Shown here piece by piece: positions 1 through 6,900 of a stretch of DNA of 10,358 bases. Each line of letters begins with the position of its first letter. Within the stretch, counting starts at the first letter, position 1. The notes below the pieces were generated by a model. It made no database searches. It was given only the letters and a program-made list of their open reading frames with translations, and was not told the origin of the DNA. This DNA comes from Bacteroidales bacterium (lineage in GTDB: Bacteria; Bacteroidota; Bacteroidia; Bacteroidales; WCHB1-69): assembly GCA_031257735.1 (NCBI GenBank), contig JAIROC010000464.1, positions 1 through 10,358 on the forward strand, read 5' to 3'. The position numbers and the translations under genes were made by a program.

Positions 1-11
1 TAGGAAATTAC

Positions 12-60
12 GTTACACAGGGCGTTGCCCTGTGCTATTGATTGCGGGCTTTCAGCCCTT
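12..60. repeat. Double-hairpin intergenic repeat, copy A
   Basis: Two hairpins sit in tandem. The first pairs CACAGGGC (16-23) with GCCCTGTG (27-34) around a GTT loop. The second pairs GGGCT (46-50) with AGCCC (54-58) around a TTC loop. The linker CTATTGATT joins them. A second copy lies at 9295-9353 with the same loops and linker but paired changes in both stems. No T-run follows directly, so a simple terminator is not the obvious reading. A REP-like dispersed repeat or a structured RNA element is more likely. Its function is unknown. Confidence 0.75.
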
Positions 61-130
61 TGCTGTTCACATAAAATTACGACGAGAGGAGTATATTTAG
101 ATAGATGAATATGTGTAAAATGAATAATCT

Positions 131-240
131 CGTCATTGGTAGCGCAGCGAAGCACCCGTAAGAGCAACGGAGCTAATCCCTAACCAAAGAACACATTGAT
201 TGTTAGGGATTACCACGTCGCTGCGCTCCTCGCAATGACG
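131..240. repeat. Imperfect inverted repeat of about 110 bp, REP- or MITE-like
   Basis: Three pairs of complementary arms are nested: CGTCATTG (131-138) with CAATGACG (233-240), AGCGCAGCGA (141-150) with TCGCTGCGCT (218-227), and TAATCCCTAAC (174-184) with GTTAGGGATTA (202-212). The apical loop is 185-201. The left side carries about 18 extra bases (151-173) compared with the right (213-217), and part of that extra piece recurs at 9219-9241. Sequences beginning GTCATTGCGAGGAG are, from memory, common dispersed repeats in many bacterial genomes; this is the same type. No transposase is visible nearby and no target duplication was identified. Confidence 0.7.
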
Positions 241-291
241 ACCTCTATTGTTACGAAAATACTTTTCACACAGCCTCGAAACCGATATGTC

Positions 292-309
292 ATCCCTACG
301 GGATTTTTT
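292..309 (+). terminator. Short hairpin followed by a T-run
   Basis: ATCCC (292-296) pairs with GGGAT (300-304) around a TAC loop, and the T-run 304-309 follows. The form is that of a small intrinsic terminator on the plus strand. No gene ends just before it inside the window, and the sequence lies among dispersed repeats, so it may be another repeat module rather than a working terminator. Confidence 0.35.
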
Positions 310-330
310 GATTGCGAATGTGCTGTTTTC

Positions 331-363
331 TCATAACTCATAACTCATAACCCATAACCCATA
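331..363. repeat. 7-bp tandem repeat, left copy
   Basis: Three units of TCATAAC (331-351) are followed by one CCATAAC (352-358) and a partial CCATA (359-363). The same two heptamers occur in inverted orientation at 9191-9218. A simple heptamer array of this kind is usually a mutable intergenic satellite; no function is implied. Confidence 0.85.
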
Positions 364-522
364 TTTTCTTTTTTCTTCATTTTGTTGCGAATTACTGCCA
401 AAAATTCCGATTAAACGAGAACCATTTTAGGCGAGATAGATACAAATAGGAACGTTATACTATTTTTTCTCTCATTGTATCAATACATTATGATGTCTTT
501 TAAAAAAATGAATAAAAATAAA
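364..522. other. AT-rich gene-free stretch
   Basis: Between the heptamer array and the possible promoter near 523 no reading frame of interest, strong hairpin or RNA gene was seen. The stretch is AT-rich with short homopolymers. Together with the repeats before it, this makes bases 1-582 essentially non-coding. Confidence 0.6.
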
Positions 523-549
523 TTTGTATTGAAAAATTTTATACTTTTG
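523..549 (+). promoter_or_regulatory. Possible Bacteroides-type promoter before the 42-bp array
   Basis: TACTTTTG at 542-549 matches the Bacteroidota -7 consensus TAnnTTTG. A TTTG lies upstream at 523-526, but the gap is 15 bases rather than the usual 19-21, so the -33 match is weak. If active, transcription would start about ten bases downstream and run into the 42-bp repeat array. The AT-rich context makes chance matches likely. Confidence 0.35.
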
Positions 550-628
550 TATCGTCAAATGTTCTGACAAGGAACAAAAGGCATGATTGATTTTTTTAAA
601 AAAAAGAAAGAGAAAAACGTAAAAAGAA

Positions 629-1054
629 ATGAAACATTCTATCAATTGGACAAGAGAAAATAACGAAAAACCTGTTTATCTACTATATAATCAGTCGGCG
701 TTTAACGAGAAACTCGTTTGTTCACTATATAGTAGGTCTGCATTTAACGAGAGTATCGTTTGTTTGCTATACAGTGGGTTTGCATTTAAAAAGAGGCTTA
801 ATAGTTCGTCAAAAAGGCTCTTTGCATTTCGCAGCCTACTTAATAGTTCGTCAAAAAGGCTCTCCGTATTTTGCAGCCGACTTAATAGTTCGTCAAAAGG
901 TCTCTCCGTATTTTGCAGCCTACTTAATAGTTCGTTAAAAGGTCTCTCCGCATTTCACAGCCCACTTAATAGTTTGTACAAAGGTTTCTCCTCATTTCAG
1001 GAGAGAGAAAAAAACAGTTTTTCGGTCAATCCCTGCTTTGGCGTTCCACTATAA
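629..1054 (+). CDS. Doubtful 141-residue ORF made mostly of 14-residue repeats
   Basis: The family is not recognised. Residues 16-127 are eight degenerate 14-residue repeats, the later ones of the form NSSSKGLSVFCSLL. They reflect the 42-bp tandem array beneath. A non-repetitive lead (residues 1-15) and tail (128-141) flank them. There is no signal peptide or known domain. The start ATG has only an A-rich leader before it, and a stop lies in frame at 620-622. Doubts: 42 is divisible by three, so any open unit stays open when copied; differences between neighbouring units are mostly amino-acid changing (for example units 4 and 5 differ F/S, A/V, R/C and L/R); and a second frame is also open on the minus strand. 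It could be a fast-changing repeat protein or a non-coding minisatellite. Confidence 0.35.
   Translation: MKHSINWTRENNEKPVYLLYNQSAFNEKLVCSLYSRSAFNESIVCLLYSGFAFKKRLNSSSKRLFAFRSLLNSSSKRLSVFCSRLNSSSKGLSVFCSLLNSSLKGLSAFHSPLNSLYKGFSSFQEREKNSFSVNPCFGVPL
674..1009. repeat. 42-bp tandem repeat array, eight units
   Basis: Eight units of exactly 42 bp run without gaps. Units 4-7 (800-967) are close copies, each starting AATAGTTCG; units 1-3 (674-799) are a diverged subgroup starting GTTTRT; unit 8 (968-1009) is a degenerate end. Units share a central TTT and an A-rich piece. Unit 1 also contains a small perfect hairpin, AACGAG-AAA-CTCGTT (704-718), and unit 2 a weaker version (746-760). The gradient from diverged to near-identical units suggests recent expansion in the middle of the array. 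Confidence 0.85.
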
Positions 1055-1080
1055 TTATTGTTGAAATAAAATAAAAATAC

Positions 1081-1108
1081 ATAGAGTAAAATAAATAGAG
1101 TAAAATAA
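1081..1108. repeat. Two perfect 14-bp direct repeats
   Basis: ATAGAGTAAAATAA occurs twice back to back (1081-1094 and 1095-1108) in the A-rich leader ahead of the DUF6261 gene. It may be a small slippage product. No promoter consensus is obvious in it. Confidence 0.8.
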
Positions 1109-1132
1109 AACAATTTAAAAAATTTAAGAGAA

Positions 1133-1885
1133 ATGAAAAAATTAATATTGAAACTAAGAAATGCAAAAAATTACAGATTCCCCAATGCTTTACACCTACA
1201 ATTTGTTTTGGAAATTTTGGCGTTGTTAATAAAACATGAATGGATCAAGTTAAAATTAATAGAGTTATTCGATATTTTTAAAACTTGTGTTGAACAGGAA
1301 GACTCATGTTTTAAGATTATTCGTAAAAGCAATCTTTCCAGTCTAAAGGAACAGCTTGATAATGCTCGCGATACCATCATTATAGCTATCAAGCATCTAT
1401 TAAAAGCAGGAATTCGTCATTTTGATAAAGAAATACGCGAAGCAGCACAGCGACTGAAAATCGTTTTTGATACTTACGACAAACCCGTGCCATTAATAAA
1501 TATACCTTACGATGCAGAAACAGCTGCAGTAAATAGTCTGTTAAATGAATTGAACACTAAATATGCTGACGACTTGCAGAAAACAGGTATCGCACCTTGG
1601 ACAGCAGAGTTACAAATCCAAAATGATGAATTTGAACGACTCGTAAAAGGCTACCACGGAGAAACTTCAGAAAAAACGCCAATCCGTTTAGCCGATGCTA
1701 GAAAAGAAACCGATGAAGCCTTTCAGGAAATTGTTACTTTTATTAACTCCTTGATAGTAGTAGATAAAGAAAATTCATACGAGCAATTTGCTACTGAATT
1801 TAATACCCTGGTTAAACATTACAATGATTTGCTCGCTATACACATCGGTCGTATACAGGCAGGTAAAGCAGAAGAAGAAGACTAA
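1133..1885 (+). CDS. DUF6261 family protein
   Basis: This encodes a 250-residue, mainly helical protein with no signal peptide or membrane segment, so it is probably cytoplasmic. The whole length resembles DUF6261, a Bacteroidota family of about 220-250 residues with unknown function. Family-like features are the opening leucine-arginine-asparagine segment (residues 5-15), IRKSNL (63-68), the helix REAAQRLKIVFDTY (102-115), a YDAET segment (126-130), and the C-terminal RKETDEAF (190-197) with INSLIVV (204-210). The end is lysine-rich then acidic (AEEED). The start is the first ATG, preceded by AAGAG seven bases upstream. It stands alone between the 42-bp array and the BspA-like gene, so context gives no function. 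The assignment is by remembered family pattern. Confidence 0.85.
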   Translation: MKKLILKLRNAKNYRFPNALHLQFVLEILALLIKHEWIKLKLIELFDIFKTCVEQEDSCFKIIRKSNLSSLKEQLDNARDTIIIAIKHLLKAGIRHFDKEIREAAQRLKIVFDTYDKPVPLINIPYDAETAAVNSLLNELNTKYADDLQKTGIAPWTAELQIQNDEFERLVKGYHGETSEKTPIRLADARKETDEAFQEIVTFINSLIVVDKENSYEQFATEFNTLVKHYNDLLAIHIGRIQAGKAEEED

Positions 1886-2083
1886 TTCAATTAATAATTA
1901 ACAATTAATAATGAGTGGATGAATAGAGAAAAAATAATAATGCATTGTCTGAAGTAGAGCTGAAGCAAAGCGGGAAGCGCCGAAAGTAATTATAGAATGA
2001 GTAGAATTATACTGCTCTCTGTTTCGCTACGGGGCATGATTAGCTTATTGTTCACTAAATCATAAATTAAAACTAAACCAAAA
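1886..2083. other. Intergenic leader before the BspA-like gene
   Basis: Just after the DUF6261 stop lies an AT-only near-palindromic piece (1891-1912) in which TTAATAATTAACAATTAATA is repeated about itself. No GC-rich terminator is visible. TTAGCTTATTG at 2040-2050 recurs exactly at 3960-3970 ahead of the Skp-like gene and could be an upstream promoter element, but no TAnnTTTG box follows it here. Confidence 0.4.
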
Positions 2084-3856
2084 ATGAAAAGAACAATTCT
2101 ATTTTTAACAGCAGTGTTTTGCCTTTGCATGACAAACAAAACAATGGCATACTCTTTTTCTGCCGTCAATAATGGTCAAACCATTTACTACAATATTACA
2201 TCTTCAACAGCGCCTCTTACAGTAGCAGTTACTTATTATGACTTAATTGATATTGATAACAATTATAGTGGTGATGTTGTAATTCCTTCTACAGTAACTT
2301 ACAATTCTAATACGTATTCGGTTACTTCTATTGGATATCGCGCTTTTACCTATTGCATCGACTTAACCTCTGTAACTATTCCCAATTCGGTTACTTCTAT
2401 TGAAGAGTATGCTTTTACCTCTTGCTACAACTTAACATCCATAACCATTCCTGATTTGGTTACCACAATTGGAAATTATGCTTTTTCCGCTTGCTATCGC
2501 TTAACCTCCATAACCATTCCCAATTTGGTTAGTACGATTGGAAATCATGCTTTTGAAGATTGCAGCTACTTAACATCTATAAGCATTCCCAATTCGGTTA
2601 CTACGATTGGAAATTGGGTTTTCTCAGGTTGCGTTCATTTAACCTTCGTAACCATTCCCATTTTGGTTACTTCTATTGAAGATGGCGCTTTTTCCGCTTG
2701 CAGTCGCTTAATCTCCGTAACTATTCCTAATTCGGTTACCTCTATTGGAGAGAATGCTTTTTCTAATTGCAGCGGCTTAACATCTGTAACTATTCCAGAC
2801 TCAGTTACTACAATTGGAAAATCTGCTTTTCACAATTGCAGCAGCTTAACATCCATAACCATTCCTAGTCAGGTTACCTCTATTGGAGATGGCGCTTTTG
2901 CAGGTTGTAGCGGCTTAACATCTATTTCTGTTAATATAAGCAATACGGCATATTATTCTATTAGTGGTGTATTGTTCAATAAAGATCAAACAATACTGGT
3001 ATGTTTTCCTGCTGGTAAAACAGGAAGTTATACTATTCCCAATTCGGTTATTACTATTAGAAATTCTGCTTTTTACGGTTGCATCGGCTTAATCTCTGTA
3101 ACCATTCCAAATTCTGTTACTACGATTGGAAATTCTGTCTTTTCCTTTTGCAGTGGCTTAACATCCGTAAGCTTTCCTAATTTGGTTACCATAATTGGAA
3201 TTTCTATTTTTTTCGCTTGCAACGGCTTAACAGAAATATATGTAAAAGCAGTAAATCCTCCCCCTATTTCTGAATATACCTTTTTAGATGTATCGACAAC
3301 TATTCCTATATATGTACCCTGTGGAGAAAAGACAACATACCAAAACGCTACTTATTGGAGTGATTTTACGAATATAATAGATAATATTCTTTTTGGTGTT
3401 ACTGTGCAAAGCAATGATACAACAATGGGAACTGCGTACATAACACAAGCCAATACTTGTGCAAATAATATGGCAATTATTGAAGCTACCGCCAATGCAG
3501 GTTACCGCTTTGTACAGTGGAACGATGGCGACACAAGTAATCCGCGTACCATTACCATAACACAGGATATAAGTTATACTGCCATATTTGATATAGCAAA
3601 TGCAATAACAGACATAGACATATCTACGATAAGTATCTATCCCAATCCTGTAATGAACAATATAAATATTACTCTGCCAGAGAATGTATATCAAGCTGTT
3701 TTTACGCTCTACGATATGCAAGGAAAAGTATTAATCTGTAGAGAAGTCAGCAGTCAAGAGACAGTTTCTGTAGGTGAGCTTGCTGCAGGTATCTACATCT
3801 ATAATGTAATAACAGACAAACAAAAACACGTTGGAAAATTGAGAATTAAAGATTAA
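2084..3856 (+). CDS. Secreted BspA-like leucine-rich repeat protein with T9SS sorting tail
   Basis: This is a 590-residue exported protein. A signal peptide occupies about residues 1-22 (hydrophobic core ILFLTAVFCLCM). Twelve 23-residue BspA/TpLRR-type repeats (LRR_5) follow: nine at 80-286 and three at 322-390, with consensus VTSIGxxAFxxCxxLTSVTIPNS. A 35-residue island (287-321) with GVLFNKDQT splits them, as is common in this family. Residues 391-432 are a capping segment with YVPCG. Residues 437-504 resemble the divergent InlB B-repeat (GYRFVQWNDG at 473-482). Residues 508-590 are a Por_Secre_tail domain (YPNPV at 519-523, LAAGIYIYNV at 566-575, ending KLRIKD), which in known systems directs export by the type IX system and surface attachment or release. 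A role in adhesion or in binding polymers or host surfaces is inference. The leader is A-rich with no clear ribosome site. A strong hairpin terminator follows. Confidence 0.93.
   Translation: MKRTILFLTAVFCLCMTNKTMAYSFSAVNNGQTIYYNITSSTAPLTVAVTYYDLIDIDNNYSGDVVIPSTVTYNSNTYSVTSIGYRAFTYCIDLTSVTIPNSVTSIEEYAFTSCYNLTSITIPDLVTTIGNYAFSACYRLTSITIPNLVSTIGNHAFEDCSYLTSISIPNSVTTIGNWVFSGCVHLTFVTIPILVTSIEDGAFSACSRLISVTIPNSVTSIGENAFSNCSGLTSVTIPDSVTTIGKSAFHNCSSLTSITIPSQVTSIGDGAFAGCSGLTSISVNISNTAYYSISGVLFNKDQTILVCFPAGKTGSYTIPNSVITIRNSAFYGCIGLISVTIPNSVTTIGNSVFSFCSGLTSVSFPNLVTIIGISIFFACNGLTEIYVKAVNPPPISEYTFLDVSTTIPIYVPCGEKTTYQNATYWSDFTNIIDNILFGVTVQSNDTTMGTAYITQANTCANNMAIIEATANAGYRFVQWNDGDTSNPRTITITQDISYTAIFDIANAITDIDISTISIYPNPVMNNINITLPENVYQAVFTLYDMQGKVLICREVSSQETVSVGELAAGIYIYNVITDKQKHVGKLRIKD
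2321..3253 (+). repeat. 69-bp leucine-rich repeat units, twelve copies
   Basis: The repeats of the BspA-like protein are visible in the DNA as 69-bp units (2321-2941 and 3047-3253), with near-identical blocks such as ATTCCCAATTCGGTTAC. Such long similar units allow unequal recombination and changes in copy number. Any short-read assembly could also collapse them. Confidence 0.9.
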
Positions 3857-3900
3857 AAGTAAGAGAACAAGCAGGCAAATGAACGCATTTACGTTACAAT

Positions 3901-3945
3901 CAACGCTGTCATTGCGATTGAAAAAGCAATGATGGCGTTGTTTAG
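3901..3945 (+). terminator. Hairpin terminator after the BspA-like gene
   Basis: CAACGCTGTCATTGC (3901-3915) pairs with GCAATGATGGCGTTG (3926-3940) in a 15-position stem with two central non-Watson-Crick positions and a 10-base loop. TTT follows directly and a second T-run lies at 3951-3955. It is 45 bases after the stop codon, so it fits as the transcription terminator. Confidence 0.7.
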
Positions 3946-4074
3946 GACGTTTTTGGGCGTTAGCTTATTGACAATTAAAAATAAATATCTTTGTCTATCG
4001 GTCTTTTTGACTTGGAGAATAAGAAAAAAAACAAATGTTCATTGTCGATATATACTTTTTTTATTGCTTAAGCG

Positions 4075-4105
4075 TTTGTTTGCATATAAATAAAATGTAC
4101 CTTTG
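4075..4105 (+). promoter_or_regulatory. Bacteroides-type promoter of the Skp-like gene
   Basis: TTTG (4075-4078), a 19-base spacer and TACCTTTG (4098-4105) match the Bacteroidota primary sigma factor consensus TTTG-N19-TAnnTTTG exactly. Transcription should start near 4112, leaving a leader of about 30 bases before the ATG at 4144. A second, poorer candidate (TTG at 3968-3970, TATCTTTG at 3986-3993, gap of 15) lies upstream. Confidence 0.8.
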
Positions 4106-4143
4106 CACCTTTTTAAAATAGCATTATAATATAATTCATAACA

Positions 4144-4659
4144 ATGAAAAAAACATCAGTTTTCGTAACTTTATTAATGATTGGTTTACTTGGTTTTAAC
4201 CTGTCTGCACAGACAAAAATCAAACTTGCTCATGTCAATTCAAGTGACTTAATGGCAATAATGCCCGGTATAGATACGGCTCAAAAAATAATTCAGGACT
4301 ATGGCGCCCAATTGAAAGAAGAGATAGAGGCAATGTATAAAGAATATGAAAAGAAAACAGCAGACTTCCAAAATAATCAAGCTACAATGTCTCAAATCAT
4401 GCAGCAAAATAAAGTGAAAGAATTGCAAGATTTGGAAGCGCGAATTCAAACTTTTCAAGAACAAGCTCAAACTGATATACAGGCTAAACAAGAAGAAGTT
4501 CTTAAACCTATTGTTGATAAAGCTAAAGGGGCTATCGGAGAAGTAGCAAAAGAAAATGGTTATACTTATGTATTTGATAGCGCTTTAGGCGTTCTACTGT
4601 ACAGCGAAGAAAGTGATAATATCATCGAACTCGTGAAAAAGAAATTAGGAATAAAATAA
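4144..4659 (+). CDS. OmpH/Skp family periplasmic chaperone
   Basis: This 171-residue protein has a signal peptide (about residues 1-23, ending LSAQ). A short beta segment (KIKLAHVNSSDLMAIMPG, 25-42) precedes a long charged helical region (about 43-120, rich in Glu, Gln and Lys), and a C-terminal beta/helix part (125-171) contains YTYVFDSALGVLLYS. This order is that of OmpH/Skp, the trimeric 'jellyfish' chaperone that holds unfolded outer-membrane proteins for the BAM machine. The length is typical. Bacteroidota often carry skp-like genes beside bamA; bamA is not seen here. The gene has its own strong promoter and may also serve the pgi-speB-pdxJ genes after it. The exact orthologue name is not certain, so no symbol is given. 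Confidence 0.88.
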   Translation: MKKTSVFVTLLMIGLLGFNLSAQTKIKLAHVNSSDLMAIMPGIDTAQKIIQDYGAQLKEEIEAMYKEYEKKTADFQNNQATMSQIMQQNKVKELQDLEARIQTFQEQAQTDIQAKQEEVLKPIVDKAKGAIGEVAKENGYTYVFDSALGVLLYSEESDNIIELVKKKLGIK

Positions 4660-4685
4660 AAAAATTGTATTCAAATTGTATCATA

Positions 4686-4707
4686 GGAGTTACAGTAATG
4701 TAACTCC
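4686..4707 (+). promoter_or_regulatory. Perfect 9-bp hairpin with GTAA loop between skp-like gene and pgi
   Basis: GGAGTTACA (4686-4694) pairs perfectly with TGTAACTCC (4699-4707) around GTAA, which as RNA is a GNRA tetraloop (GUAA). It lies 26 bases after the Skp-like stop and ends 18 bases before the pgi start. The bases after it (ACTTCTTT) are only partly T-rich, so it may be a weak terminator or attenuator, a processing site, or an mRNA 3'-end stabiliser. No separate promoter for pgi was found in the gap. Confidence 0.65.
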
Positions 4708-4725
4708 ACTTCTTTACAACCTCTC

Positions 4726-6036
4726 ATGATTACATTAAAAATTAATCAGAATCTCCATCAGAAAGCCTTCTCTTCTATGGAAAATAAAAGAATAAAATCT
4801 GTTCAAACACTTCACAACAGGACAGGAGAAGGTAATGATTATTTAGGTTGGATGGATTTGCCTGTTACAGTTAATGCTGTAGAAGAAAATATTATATCAA
4901 CAGCAAATTATCTGCGAAATATTTCAGAATGTATTGTTGTGATTGGAATAGGAGGTTCGTATTTGGGAGCGCGTGCTGTTATCTCCGCCTTAAAGAACGA
5001 TTTTACAGATGAAAAACCTGAAATCATATATGCTGGTCATCATCTTTCAGAAGACTATTACGTTGACTTGTTGCAATATTTGAATACTGTTAACTATTCC
5101 CTTATTGTTATATCCAAATCGGGAACAACAACCGAACCTGCTATCGCTTTTCGCCTATTAAAACAACATTGCGAAATGAAATACGGAACAGCAGAAGCTA
5201 AAAATCGTATTGTCTGCATAACAGACGCCCGAAAAGGAATTTTAAAAGAAATCGCTCAAAAAGAAAAATATACAACCTTCGAAATCCCAGACAATGTAGG
5301 TGGACGTTATTCGGCGCTTTCTCCTGTTGGATTACTTCCTATCGCTCTCGCCGGCTGTGATATTCATGCTTTATTAATGGGCGCTAAAACTATGCAGCAG
5401 CAATGTTTATCTTCTGAAAATAACAGAGCGTCTCATTATGCCATGTATCGAAATTATTTTCTGAAACAAGGATTAAATATTGAAGTATTGTCTGCTTTTG
5501 AACCCAAACTGCATTATTTAATCGAATGGTGGAAACAACTATATGCAGAAAGCGAAGGTAAAAACGGAAAAGGTATCTTTCCTGCTGGTATGATTTTTAC
5601 TACCGACTTACATTCATTAGGACAATATATGCAGGATGGACAACGAATGATGTTCGAAACTATTCTTTCTGTTTCTTCACAAAAAAAAGAATGTATCATT
5701 CCCTGCCTTGAAAATGATGAAGATAAACTTAATTTTCTGTCAGGAAAAAAAATATCTGACATCAATAATGCAGCAGAAAAAGCTACTATATTGGCGCATC
5801 AACAAGGTAATATTCCCATTATGAAAATTATTATCGAACTATTGAATGAAAAAAATATGGGCGCCTTGATTTATTTCTTCGAATATTCCTGTGCGGTGAG
5901 CGCGTATATGTTAGGAATTAATCCTTTCGATCAACCGGGTGTTGAAGCCTATAAGAATAATATGTTTGCTTTGCTCGATAAACCGGGTTATGAACAAAAA
6001 TCTCAACAAGTTAAGCAGAACTTATCAGATTTGTAG
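4726..6036 (+). CDS. pgi: Glucose-6-phosphate isomerase
   Basis: The enzyme interconverts glucose 6-phosphate and fructose 6-phosphate in the cytoplasm, in glycolysis and gluconeogenesis. The 436 residues are near the length of the short bacterial form. Visible motifs are GIGGSYLGARA (74-84) and SKSGTTTEP (130-138), which form the sugar-phosphate site. PGI signature 1, DNVGGRYSALSPVG, is at 189-202, and the signature 2 core, FDQPGVEAYK, is at 401-410. By family comparison the catalytic residues are Glu275 (in YAESEGK), His296 (in TDLHS) and Lys410. All are present, so it should be active. The start is the ATG at 4726, which has no Shine-Dalgarno sequence, as is usual in this phylum. The speB gene begins three bases after its stop, so the two are almost certainly co-transcribed. 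Confidence 0.96.
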   Translation: MITLKINQNLHQKAFSSMENKRIKSVQTLHNRTGEGNDYLGWMDLPVTVNAVEENIISTANYLRNISECIVVIGIGGSYLGARAVISALKNDFTDEKPEIIYAGHHLSEDYYVDLLQYLNTVNYSLIVISKSGTTTEPAIAFRLLKQHCEMKYGTAEAKNRIVCITDARKGILKEIAQKEKYTTFEIPDNVGGRYSALSPVGLLPIALAGCDIHALLMGAKTMQQQCLSSENNRASHYAMYRNYFLKQGLNIEVLSAFEPKLHYLIEWWKQLYAESEGKNGKGIFPAGMIFTTDLHSLGQYMQDGQRMMFETILSVSSQKKECIIPCLENDEDKLNFLSGKKISDINNAAEKATILAHQQGNIPIMKIIIELLNEKNMGALIYFFEYSCAVSAYMLGINPFDQPGVEAYKNNMFALLDKPGYEQKSQQVKQNLSDL

Positions 6037-6039
6037 TTT

Positions 6040-6900
6040 ATGGATTACTTTTTGGATATGCCCCTTGAATATTCCCTGTATGAAAATGCAAAAGTTGTGC
6101 TATTACCCGTCCCTTACGACGGAACAAGTACTTTTGTCAAGGGGGCAGATAAAGCTCCTCAAGCGATTATTGATGCTTCCGACAGTATAGAACTGTATGA
6201 TATAGAAGAAGACATCGAAATTTATACACAAGGTATTCATACAGCAAAACCTGTTTGGGAAACATCCTCTGCTGATAATATGGTAAATGCTGTATATCAC
6301 CGCGTGAAATCCTATTTAAAGGATGATAAACTTACTGTATTACTTGGTGGGGAACATTCTGTAAGTTGTGGCGCGATACAGGCATTTGCAAAGAAATATT
6401 CAGACTTAACCGTCTTACAGTTAGACGCGCATGCTGATTTAAGAGATGAATATCAAGGGTCAATTTATAATCACGCTTGCGTAATGCGCAGAGCGCAAGA
6501 GCTTGTCCCCGTGGTACAGATAGGAATACGCAGTGTTTGTGCCGAAGAAAAGAAACATATCATAGAACAAAACATGTTTTATGCACATTACATTCGTTTT
6601 TCGGAATCATGGATGCAGAAAGCAATAGACAGACTCACGGAAAATGTATATCTGACAATAGATTTGGATTGTTTTGACCCTGCTATTGTTCCATCTACTG
6701 GAACTCCCCTGCCAGGAGGCTTATCTTGGTGGGAAGTTTTGGATTTTATATCGGAAGTTAATAAACAAAAAACGATTGTAGGTTTTGATATTGTAGAACT
6801 ATGTCCCAATCCCGCAGATAAATCGTCGGACGTACTTGCTGCAACCTTGACTTACAAGATTATCACAAAGATTTTGAAGAAAAGAAACGATGAATTGTAA
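6040..6900 (+). CDS. speB: Agmatinase-like ureohydrolase
   Basis: This is a 286-residue member of the arginase/agmatinase family, which uses two manganese ions to hydrolyse guanidino groups and release urea. All metal ligands can be seen: His106 (GGEHS), Asp129, His131 and Asp133 (DAHAD), and Asp208 and Asp210 (DLD). Asn144-His145 and Glu253 (in DIVEL) complete the active site. The family ending GFDIVELCP (248-256) and the motif FDPAIVPSTGTPLPGG (212-227) are intact. Agmatinase, which makes putrescine from agmatine, is the likeliest activity in Bacteroidota; guanidinobutyrase or another ureohydrolase cannot be ruled out. The usual partner, arginine decarboxylase, is not in the window. It follows pgi by three bases and overlaps pdxJ by eleven. 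Confidence 0.9.
   Translation: MDYFLDMPLEYSLYENAKVVLLPVPYDGTSTFVKGADKAPQAIIDASDSIELYDIEEDIEIYTQGIHTAKPVWETSSADNMVNAVYHRVKSYLKDDKLTVLLGGEHSVSCGAIQAFAKKYSDLTVLQLDAHADLRDEYQGSIYNHACVMRRAQELVPVVQIGIRSVCAEEKKHIIEQNMFYAHYIRFSESWMQKAIDRLTENVYLTIDLDCFDPAIVPSTGTPLPGGLSWWEVLDFISEVNKQKTIVGFDIVELCPNPADKSSDVLAATLTYKIITKILKKRNDEL

Noticed and set aside
583..663. Short frame of 26 codons, MIDFFKKKKEKNVKRNE..., with AAGGAA upstream
   Set aside because: It follows a possible promoter and has a fair ribosome site, but it is very short, lysine-rich from A-runs, and overlaps the repeat ORF. A slip in the T7A8 run would not join it to that ORF because a stop lies at 620-622.
674..967. 42-bp array as a CRISPR array
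   Set aside because: The units are contiguous with no unique spacers between conserved repeats, and no cas gene is present.
3284..3721. 145-codon minus-strand frame inside the BspA-like gene
   Set aside because: It is the complement of a clearly coding region and its translation is rich in Cys, Tyr and Ile with no recognisable domain.
5939..6190. Plus-strand frame bridging pgi and speB
   Set aside because: It overlaps two well-supported enzymes in another frame and resembles no protein.
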